DNA from: Lautropia sp.
Lineage (GTDB): Bacteria > Pseudomonadota > Gammaproteobacteria > Burkholderiales > Burkholderiaceae_E
Length of the DNA: 5,137 bases
Reading direction: 5' to 3'
NCBI GenBank assembly: GCA_013813615.1
Contig: JACCRJ010000022.1
Span: 1 to 5,137 of the forward strand
Within the stretch, counting starts at the first letter, position 1, and the number at the start of each line of letters is the position of its first letter. Position numbers and translations under genes: made by a program. Below are positions 1-5,137 of this stretch, piece after piece. Under the pieces are notes generated by a model, which worked only from the letters and a program-made list of their open reading frames with translations, searched no databases and was not told the origin of the DNA.

Positions 1-1
1 C

Positions 2-352
<351 letters not shown>

Positions 353-420
353 GCGCGCGTACCGTAACCGCCCGGCTTCACGGCCCTGCGGTTGCGGTCT
401 CCCGGTCACCGAACTTGCGC

Positions 421-450
421 AAGCGCCCGATTCGTCGAGCGCTTTTTTTT
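421..450 (+). terminator. Intrinsic terminator after rpoC
   Basis: AAGCGC (421-426) pairs with GCGCTT (439-444). Inside it CGA/TCG pairs around a TTCG loop (431-434), leaving one C-A mismatch. The 3' arm runs straight into eight T residues (443-450). This is a classic rho-independent terminator on the plus strand, placed 69 nt after the rpoC stop. It implies that rpsL and later genes need their own promoter. Confidence 0.88.
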
Positions 451-496
451 GGTAACGCACCCGGTGGGGGATGCGGACAACGATCCAGACGGTTCA

Positions 497-527
497 TTGA
501 TGCAATGCAACATAGCTGTGCTAAGGT
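497..527 (+). promoter_or_regulatory. Possible promoter/operator upstream of the patatin remnant
   Basis: TTGATG (497-502) could be a -35 box, and TGTGCTAAGGT (517-527) could hold an extended -10, but the spacer is long (about 19 nt) and the -10 is poor. Between them lies a direct TGCAA repeat, TGCAATGCAACA (501-512). TGC-rich elements of this kind are bound by the polyhydroxybutyrate regulator PhaR in related bacteria. Calling this a PhaR-like site is an inference from similarity only. Confidence 0.25.
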
Positions 528-554
528 AGCCGGATCATCCACTTCCGGCATCTC

Positions 555-1281
555 ATGGCTTCATCCACTTCACTTGCAACAGCCACACGTCGAAAGCCGG
601 TGCGCGTCGCCCTCCAGGGCGGCGGAGCCCTGGGCGCCTACTCCGCCGGCGTGCTCGACGCCCTCCTGGCCAGCCGCCGCATCGAACTCACTCATTTCAG
701 CGGCACCAGCGCCGAGCGCCGCCGGGGAATTGCCGTTGTCAGCCGCGGCGGTGCGGCAGCGAATGGCGGAAATCGTGTTCCATTCGAGCCTGGTGGCGGA
801 GATGCAGGCGATCCAGGCGATCCGGGACCTGACGGCCGCGTCCGAGGCGAACGCGGGACAGCGAGGTGCGGCGCCGCAGGCTGAGGCGAACTCCTTCCGG
901 CAGGCGCGCTTTCACCGGATCGGCCCGCCGCCTGACGACCTGCTCGGCGCTGGATCGTCCGGCGATCGCTCCCCCCGCAACCTGACGGCGCTCTGGGACG
1001 CCGGCCGCAGCGGTGGCCGCACCTTCCTGTTGCGCGAGGGCCGGCAACTTGGGGTGCAGGAGACGCTGGATCTCAAAGCGGCGTTCATCGACCAGCGCAA
1101 GACGCGTCTGCCCCCGCCGGCCCGGACTGAAGCGGCGCGGCAGCCGGGGCATGCTCAACCGGGACTCGATCGCCAGGGGCTCGATCAGCAGGGGCTCGAT
1201 CAGCAGGGGCTTGCTCGGCCGGGGCTCTCCCAGCCGGAGCCCGTCAAGCCGCAGCCCGTTCAGCCGCAGACGCAGGCCTGA
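555..1281 (+). pseudogene. Patatin-like phospholipase, internal deletion and frameshift
   Basis: Remnant of a bacterial patatin-like (RssA/PNPLA-type) lipid acyl hydrolase. The first 53 codons (555-713) are intact: VRVALQGGGALGAYSAGVLD carries the glycine-rich oxyanion motif, and FSGTSA reaches the nucleophile serine (Ser52) of the GxSxG elbow. The expected glycine after GTSA is missing and the family likeness stops at once. It resumes in another frame (+1 relative to the first) at about 730 with LSAAAVRQRMAEIVFHSSLV, then RFHRIGP, LTALWDAGRSGGRTFL and LGVQETLDLKAAF. These match the C-terminal helices of the family, including the position normally written NEISFNSSL. The middle, roughly 200 residues with the DGG/DGA catalytic Asp, is absent. 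The first frame runs on to a stop at 882-884. The second frame stays open to TGA at 1279-1281 and ends in a pentapeptide repeat tail. The enzyme must be inactive. A sequencing or assembly error cannot fully explain such a large gap, though it could affect the frame. Confidence 0.8.
1146..1265 (+). repeat. 15-bp tandem repeat, eight degenerate units
   Basis: Eight consecutive 15-base units run from 1146 to 1265. Two central units (1176-1190 and 1191-1205) are identical (GGGGCTCGATCAGCA) and the outer ones are progressively degraded. In the frame of the patatin C-terminal part they encode the pentapeptides GLDRQ, GLDQQ, GLDQQ, GLARP, GLSQP, then EPVKP and QPVQP. The last unit overlaps the stop of the convergent peptidase gene. 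Such a tail is not part of the usual patatin domain. Confidence 0.85.
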
Positions 1282-2306
1282 AGCCTGCGGATCGCGTCGC
1301 CCAGCGCCTTCAGCATCTTCGGGTCGTAGGGGTTGTGCCCGGCGTGGTCGACCCACGTGAGCGTGCTGCCGGCAACCGCCTGGTGCAGCTGCCAGGCGTT
1401 GGTGGGCCGGCACACCCAGTCAAGGCGGCCATGAACGATCTCCACCGGCAACGATCCGAGTCGCCGCGCGAGTCCCAGCAGCATCTCCTCGCCCAGGAAG
1501 CACTGCTGCGCCAGGTAGTGGGCCTGCACCCGGTACTTGTCGCTCAGGTCGCGATGCTGCGCCGGCGCTGGGCCGGATGCCTGGTCGGCGCCTGACGCTT
1601 CCTTGATCAGGCGCCCGGCTGAGGGGCCGGTGCCGGGGCGCGATACCGCTTCCTCCCAGTCCGCCCAGGCTGCGGCTGCCGCGCTGGAGACGGCCTCATC
1701 CGCCGTGAACAGGCGCCGCTGCAGCGAGGCGAGCACCGCATGGCCCGCGTGCTCGCACTGCTCGAGGGCCAGAGGAAGCTCAACCGCCGCGACCAGCTTC
1801 TGCCAAGGCGCGGGCAGCAGGCTGCCGGCGCCGCCGAAGAACCAGTCGAGGTCTCGGCTGCCGGTGAGGAAGGTTCCTCGCAGGATGACGCCGAGGCACG
1901 TCGCCCCGTGGTGGGCGGCGTAGGCGATGGCCAGACTTGCGCCCCAGGAGCCGCCGAAGACGATCCACCGGTCGATCTCCAGCTGCCGGCGCAGCTGCTC
2001 GATGTCCCGCACCAGCGCAGGCGTGTCGTTGTTCGCGAGCGTGCCCCGCGGCGTGCTGCGGCCGCAGCCCCGCTGGTCGAACAGCACGACGCGGAAGACC
2101 GCGGGATCGAAGAATCGGCGCTGCAACGGAGAGCAGCCGCTGGCCGGGCCGCCGTGCAGCACGACCACTGGCAGGCCCTGCGGGTTGCCGCACTGCTCGA
2201 AGTAGATGCGGTGCCCGTCGCCGGTGTCCATCATGCCGTGGGCATAGGGATCGATCGGCGCATGGAGCTGCCCGGGCGGCTGGTCCGCGTCGTTGACTGG
2301 TTGCAC
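1260..2306 (-). CDS. Proline iminopeptidase-type alpha/beta hydrolase
   Basis: A 348-residue protein of the prolyl aminopeptidase family (peptidase family S33), which releases N-terminal proline from peptides in the cytoplasm. Family landmarks run in order: DTGDGHRIYFEQCGNP, HGGPASGCSPLQRRFFDP (oxyanion region, about 51-68), VVLFDQRGCGRSTP (about 73-86), the nucleophile elbow GGSWGA with Ser120, LRGTF and DWFF before the cap, HGRLDWVCRP with Asp296, and HAGHNPYDP with His324. The catalytic triad is complete and the length is close to the usual 310-330 residues plus an N-terminal extension of about 25. Two oddities: HGGPA where HGGPG is common, and a low-complexity Gly/Ala/Ser/Pro-rich stretch in the cap (about 222-251). 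The start is the GTG at 2304-2306, because AGGAAG (2314-2319, minus strand) lies 7 nt upstream. The in-frame GTG at 2310-2312 sits only 1 nt from that site. The 3' end overlaps the patatin remnant tail-to-tail by 22 bp. No signal peptide is seen. Close S33 relatives with other substrates are possible. Confidence 0.9.
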   Translation of the reverse strand: MQPVNDADQPPGQLHAPIDPYAHGMMDTGDGHRIYFEQCGNPQGLPVVVLHGGPASGCSPLQRRFFDPAVFRVVLFDQRGCGRSTPRGTLANNDTPALVRDIEQLRRQLEIDRWIVFGGSWGASLAIAYAAHHGATCLGVILRGTFLTGSRDLDWFFGGAGSLLPAPWQKLVAAVELPLALEQCEHAGHAVLASLQRRLFTADEAVSSAAAAAWADWEEAVSRPGTGPSAGRLIKEASGADQASGPAPAQHRDLSDKYRVQAHYLAQQCFLGEEMLLGLARRLGSLPVEIVHGRLDWVCRPTNAWQLHQAVAGSTLTWVDHAGHNPYDPKMLKALGDAIRRLQACVCG

Positions 2307-2326
2307 GGGCACGCTTCCTGTTATGA

Positions 2327-2358
2327 CCGCCCCGAAGGCATTTCATCACTCGGGGCGG
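2327..2358. repeat. Perfect 9-bp inverted repeat in divergent intergenic region
   Basis: CCGCCCCGA (2327-2335) and TCGGGGCGG (2350-2358) are perfect inverted copies separated by 14 nt. The element lies between the divergent peptidase and HicB-like genes, immediately upstream of the peptidase ribosome-binding site. No T-tract follows on either strand, so it is not a standard terminator. It could be a leader hairpin of the peptidase mRNA or an operator. Its role is unknown. Confidence 0.55.
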
Positions 2359-2423
2359 GCGTCAAAACTGCAAAAATCAAGCGCTGACGGCAAAAGGCTG
2401 CCGCTGCGCCACAAGGTCAATCC

Positions 2424-2636
2424 ATGAAATATGCGATCGTCATCGAACAGCGCGGTAACCGCTACCGGGCCTACGTGCCGGACCTGCCGGGGTGTACGGC
2501 AACCGGTACGTCCCAGGAAGAGGTTGACGTCTCGATCCGCCTGGCCATTCAGTATCACATACTGGGTTTGAAGGGCGACGGAGCGACCGTGCCCCTGCCG
2601 GTAAGCAAGGTCAACTACGTGGCGGTCTTCGCTTGA
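2424..2636 (+). CDS. HicB-like small protein (orphan antitoxin-type fold)
   Basis: A 70-residue protein of the HicB/HicB-like family: MKYAIVIEQRGNRYRAYVPD starts the degenerate RNase H-like fold, YVPDLPGC (17-24) is the family signature, and GTSQEEVDVSIRLAIQYHI (28-46) is the conserved helix. The ATG at 2424 has AAGG (2413-2416) 7 nt upstream. HicB proteins normally neutralise the mRNA-cleaving toxin HicA, encoded next to them. Here no HicA-like frame exists in the 110 nt upstream or in the 350 nt before rpsL. The protein ends right after the fold, with no C-terminal ribbon-helix-helix or helix-turn-helix DNA-binding domain. It is therefore a stand-alone HicB-like domain. Many such orphans are chromosomal with unknown function, so antitoxin activity is not implied. 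It lies divergent to the peptidase gene and 88 nt before the rpsL promoter. Confidence 0.85.
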   Translation: MKYAIVIEQRGNRYRAYVPDLPGCTATGTSQEEVDVSIRLAIQYHILGLKGDGATVPLPVSKVNYVAVFA

Positions 2637-2667
2637 GGTAGTCCGGCAGAACAGCCTGCAGTAGCGG

Positions 2668-2700
2668 CCGCGGCTCGGTGGGCGTCAGCGAGGCCCGCGG
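2668..2700 (+). other. GC-rich hairpin downstream of the HicB-like gene
   Basis: CCGCGG + CTCG (2668-2677) can pair with CGAG (2689-2692) and CCGCGG (2695-2700), with a two-base bulge and an 11-nt loop. No T-run follows, so it is at best a weak or factor-dependent terminator between the HicB-like gene and the rpsL promoter. In such GC-rich DNA it may be chance. Confidence 0.35.
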
Positions 2701-2724
2701 ACCACCTATTCGGACCAATCCGAA

Positions 2725-2754
2725 TTGACGCGCCCACCCCAGACCCACTATACT
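2725..2754 (+). promoter_or_regulatory. Sigma-70 promoter for the rpsL-rpsG-fusA operon
   Basis: TTGACG (2725-2730) and TATACT (2749-2754) are separated by 18 nt. Each differs from the consensus (TTGACA, TATAAT) at a single base. Transcription would start near 2761 and give a leader of about 230 nt before the rpsL ATG. The position fits the need for a new promoter after the rpoC terminator and accessory genes. Confidence 0.85.
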
Positions 2755-2870
2755 CACCGGTTCGCTGGGGGGCATCCGCCGCATTAGCATGGCGGATCGT
2801 CTCCGACATGATCGGCCGCTCCTGCCAGCCGCTACGTTCCGCCATAACCGAAGTCCGCCGCCACCTCCAC

Positions 2871-2910
2871 GTACCGCCACATACCGCCACGTACCGCCAC
2901 GTACCGCCCG
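2871..2910 (+). repeat. 10-bp tandem repeat in the rpsL leader
   Basis: Four decamers stand side by side: GTACCGCCAC, ATACCGCCAC, GTACCGCCAC, GTACCGCCCG. A degenerate half-unit lies on each side (CTCCAC before, TATACC after). The unit contains no stop and no obvious protein-binding palindrome. Confidence 0.85.
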
Positions 2911-2925
2911 TATACCAACAGCAAG

Positions 2926-2970
2926 CCGCCTGACAGCACTCCGCCTGATAGCAAGCCGCCAGGGCAGCCG
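2926..2970 (+). repeat. 15-bp imperfect tandem repeat in the rpsL leader
   Basis: Three 15-base units: CCGCCTGACAGCACT (2926-2940), CCGCCTGATAGCAAG (2941-2955) and the more diverged CCGCCAGGGCAGCCG (2956-2970). The first two match at 12 of their first 13 bases. The array ends 22 nt before the rpsL start codon. Confidence 0.7.
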
Positions 2971-2992
2971 CCTTTTACAAGCCAAGCAATCC

Positions 2993-3370
2993 ATGCCGAC
3001 CATCAACCAGCTCGTCCGCAAGCCGCGTGAATCCGCAGTCATCAAGAGCAAGAGCCCTGCCCTTGAGAACTGCCCCCAGCGTCGCGGAGTCTGCACGCGT
3101 GTCTACACCACGACACCGAAGAAGCCGAACTCGGCGTTGCGCAAGGTCGCGAAGGTGCGACTGACCAACGGCTACGAAGTCATCAGCTACATCGGCGGCG
3201 AAGGCCACAACCTGCAGGAGCACTCGGTGGTGCTGATTCGCGGTGGCCGCGTGAAGGACCTGCCGGGCGTTCGCTACCACATCGTACGGGGGTCCCTGGA
3301 CCTGCAGGGTGTGAAGGACCGCAAGCAGGCACGCTCCAAGTACGGTGCGAAGCGGCCGAAGGCGAAGTAA
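2993..3370 (+). CDS. rpsL: 30S ribosomal protein S12
   Basis: A 125-residue S12, full length for proteobacteria. It contributes to the decoding centre of the 30S subunit, where it monitors codon-anticodon pairing, and binds 16S r[15 protein letters not shown] opens the protein. [20 protein letters not shown] (27-46), [20 protein letters not shown] (68-87) and [13 protein letters not shown] (88-100) are the conserved core. Lys43 and Lys88, where changes give streptomycin resistance, are both wild type. Asp89 in KDLPGVRY is the site that RimO methylthiolates in E. coli. The ATG at 2993 is chosen because homologues start MPTI/MATV there. The same frame is open further up (ATG 2789), but that would add 68 low-complexity residues encoded by the leader repeats. 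There is no clear Shine-Dalgarno. It is the first gene of the str operon here, under the promoter at 2725-2754. Confidence 0.98.
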   Translation: MPTINQLVRKPRESAVIKSKSPALENCPQRRGVCTRVYTTTPKKPNSALRKVAKVRLTNGYEVISYIGGEGHNLQEHSVVLIRGGRVKDLPGVRYHIVRGSLDLQGVKDRKQARSKYGAKRPKAK

Positions 3371-3641
3371 TCGTAGTAGTTCTGCGTACAACGGGCGCGG
3401 CTGCTGTCGCGTAACGGGTGCAGGGAAGGGCAGGAGTACAAGCATGATCGGCCGCAACCCGCGGACGGTCTTGTGGAATCCTGAGGTGGGGCGGCAAGGC
3501 ACGGTGCCAGCCGTCCAGTAAGCGATCCCGCCTGGTCGGGCTGGCGCACGGCGCGCAACCACCATGGTTTCGGGTATCAGGGAAGGGCGTGCCGTCATGG
3601 CATCGGTCCCGACCGGCTGAATCAACAATCGAGGTCTAGAA
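3371..3641 (+). promoter_or_regulatory. Long rpsL-rpsG spacer, candidate S7 control region
   Basis: 271 nt separate the rpsL stop from the rpsG start. In E. coli the roughly 100-nt spacer at this place folds into the site where free S7 represses translation of its own operon. Here the spacer is more than twice as long. It holds an 11-nt direct repeat, CAGGGAAGGGC (3421-3431 and 3578-3588), a small frame with a strong Shine-Dalgarno (3444-3521), and a nested fold: GGACGG (3463-3468) with CCGTCC (3511-3516) closing over the hairpin GGCA-CGG-TGCC (3498-3508). An S7-binding role is inferred from position, not from a recognised motif. Confidence 0.45.
3444..3521 (+). CDS. Possible 25-residue small protein between rpsL and rpsG
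   Basis: ATG at 3444-3446 runs to TAA at 3519-3521 and encodes a 25-residue peptide beginning MIGRNPRTVLWNPEVGRQ. AGGAG (3432-3436) lies exactly 7 nt before the ATG, a better ribosome-binding site than that of rpsL itself. The peptide has no recognised family, no membrane segment and no signal. Its first 13 bases (with the preceding C) repeat those of a frame in the rpsL leader. It may be a translated leader-type peptide tuning rpsG expression or a chance frame, and only conservation or ribosome profiling could decide. Confidence 0.25.
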   Translation: MIGRNPRTVLWNPEVGRQGTVPAVQ

Positions 3642-4112
3642 ATGCCACGTCGTCGTGAAGTTCCCAAGCGCGTGATCCTGCCGGATCCGCTCTACCACAA
3701 TGAAGAAGTCGCCAAGTTCATCAACGTCCTGATGCTGGCCGGGAAGAAGGCTGTTGCCGAGCGCATCCTTTATGGCGCCTTCGAGCAGATCAAGGGTAAA
3801 TCGGGCAAAGACCCCATCGAAGTCTTCCAGTACGCGTTGTCCAACTGCAGGCCGATGGTGGAAGTGAAGAGCCGCCGCGTCGGTGGCGCCAACTACCAGG
3901 TGCCGATCGAGGTGCGCCCCATCCGCCGTACTGCGCTGGCAATGCGCTGGCTGCGCGAGGCGGCGAAGAAGCGCAGCGAGAAGTCCATGGGGCTGCGTCT
4001 GGCGAGCGAACTGATGGAAGCGGCGGAGAACCGCGGCGGCGCGGTCAAGCGGCGCGACGAAGTCCACCGCATGGCGGAAGCCAACAAGGCCTTCTCGCAT
4101 TTCCGCTTCTGA
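3642..4112 (+). CDS. rpsG: 30S ribosomal protein S7
   Basis: A 156-residue S7, the normal bacterial length. S7 is a primary binder of the 3' major domain of 16S rRNA, nucleates assembly of the 30S head and lies at the E-site/mRNA exit. The basic N-terminus [16 protein letters not shown], the beta-hairpin [20 protein letters not shown] (73-92), [10 protein letters not shown] (95-104) and the C-terminal [17 protein letters not shown] (140-156) match the family throughout. GAGG (3631-3634) sits 7 nt before the ATG. It is the second gene of the operon, after an unusually long spacer. In E. coli free S7 feeds back on translation of this operon by binding the rpsL-rpsG spacer, and the same logic may apply here. 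Confidence 0.98.
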   Translation: MPRRREVPKRVILPDPLYHNEEVAKFINVLMLAGKKAVAERILYGAFEQIKGKSGKDPIEVFQYALSNCRPMVEVKSRRVGGANYQVPIEVRPIRRTALAMRWLREAAKKRSEKSMGLRLASELMEAAENRGGAVKRRDEVHRMAEANKAFSHFRF

Positions 4113-4196
4113 TGGCGGCTTCTGCCCCGATATCGGACTGACCGCGCCCCTGAGGCGGACTGATCTGACGGGGTGACCCTCCCGGCGTCGTGCTCG

Positions 4197-4234
4197 GCGT
4201 CGGCGTTGAACACCGGATTCTTGAACGCCGACGC
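4197..4234 (+). promoter_or_regulatory. Strong hairpin in the rpsG-fusA spacer
   Basis: GCGTCGGCGTT (4197-4207) and AACGCCGACGC (4224-4234) form a perfect 11-bp stem with a 16-nt loop, in the 149-nt spacer between rpsG and fusA. The sequence after it (ATTGTTGTGAC) is T-rich but has no continuous T-run. The stem ends 15 nt before the fusA Shine-Dalgarno (AAGGA, 4250-4254). It may be a partial terminator/attenuator, an RNA-processing or stability element, or a translational control hairpin. No known motif is recognised. Confidence 0.6.
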
Positions 4235-4261
4235 ATTGTTGTGACTACGAAGGACTGACTT

Positions 4262-5137
<876 letters not shown>

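Larger units (their letters stand above)
2761..2992 (+). promoter_or_regulatory. Long repeat-rich 5' leader of rpsL
   Basis: The predicted leader RNA runs from the promoter to the rpsL ATG. It is C-rich, contains two separate tandem repeat families (2871-2910 and 2926-2970), and holds a 41-codon open frame from ATG 2808 to TGA 2931-2933 (starting [10 protein letters not shown]) without a good Shine-Dalgarno. The 20 nt before the rpsL start (TTTACAAGCCAAGCAATCC) show no AGGA/GGAG-like site, which is unusual for a highly expressed ribosomal protein gene. A regulatory role is inferred. No known riboswitch or r-protein motif is recognised. Confidence 0.5.

Noticed and set aside
415..554. Upstream extension of the patatin C-terminal frame to a TTG at 415
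   Set aside because: It would begin inside the palindrome and terminator after rpoC and has no family similarity before about 730; the recognisable N-terminus starts at ATG 555 in another frame.
739..1413. Minus-strand open frame of 224 codons across the patatin remnant
   Set aside because: Its translation is Arg/Pro/Ala-rich with no recognisable motif, it overlaps both the patatin remnant and the peptidase, and it looks like a GC-driven shadow frame.
1740..2387. Plus-strand open frame of 215 codons opposite the peptidase
   Set aside because: It is antisense to a clearly recognisable hydrolase with an intact catalytic triad, and its translation shows no domain.
2871..2970. CRISPR-like array
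   Set aside because: The repeats are 10 and 15 bases long, directly adjacent and without spacers, so they are simple tandem repeats.
2789..2992. In-frame N-terminal extension of S12 by 68 codons from ATG 2789
   Set aside because: The added residues are low-complexity products of the leader repeats, have no counterpart in any S12 known to me, and S12 homologues begin at the [12 protein letters not shown] start at 2993.
2611..3096. Minus-strand frame with apparent repeats (RYVAVRGG type) upstream of rpsL
   Set aside because: The peptide repeats are the reverse translation of the decamer DNA repeat in the rpsL leader, and the frame overlaps rpsL and its promoter.

Overview
The window is high-GC bacterial DNA that carries the rpoC–rpsL–rpsG–fusA stretch of the transcription/translation supercluster. 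The EF-G start ([22 protein letters not shown]..., with the continuation [14 protein letters not shown]) and the RpoC end ([17 protein letters not shown] plus an alanine-rich tail) point to a betaproteobacterium, most likely order Burkholderiales. Genus cannot be fixed from this sequence alone.

Layout. Bases 2-352 hold the 3' end of rpoC, followed by a strong intrinsic terminator (421-450). A 2.6-kb accessory block then separates rpoC from rpsL. It contains a decayed patatin-like phospholipase gene (555-1281, internal deletion plus frameshift, ending in a 15-bp tandem repeat), a convergent intact proline-iminopeptidase-type alpha/beta hydrolase (1260-2306, minus strand) whose stop overlaps the end of the patatin remnant, and a divergent small HicB-like protein with no HicA partner (2424-2636). 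A near-consensus sigma-70 promoter (2725-2754) then restarts transcription. It gives rpsL a leader of about 230 nt that is full of short tandem repeats and lacks a visible Shine-Dalgarno. rpsL (S12), rpsG (S7) and the first 292 codons of fusA (EF-G) follow on the plus strand.

Function. RpoC is the catalytic beta' subunit of RNA polymerase. S12 and S7 are 30S proteins (decoding site and 3'-major-domain assembly), and EF-G is the translocase. The usual str operon is intact in order, but its spacers look enlarged and structured: 271 nt between rpsL and rpsG, where S7 autoregulation acts in E. coli, and 149 nt between rpsG and fusA with a perfect 11-bp inverted repeat. The accessory genes have no evident link to translation.

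I see no CRISPR array, tRNA, rRNA, transposase or convincing new defence or mobile system. The points most worth a second look are the repeat-rich rpsL leader, a 13-nt sequence shared between that leader and the rpsL-rpsG spacer (both copies start a small MIGR... reading frame), and the broken patatin gene.
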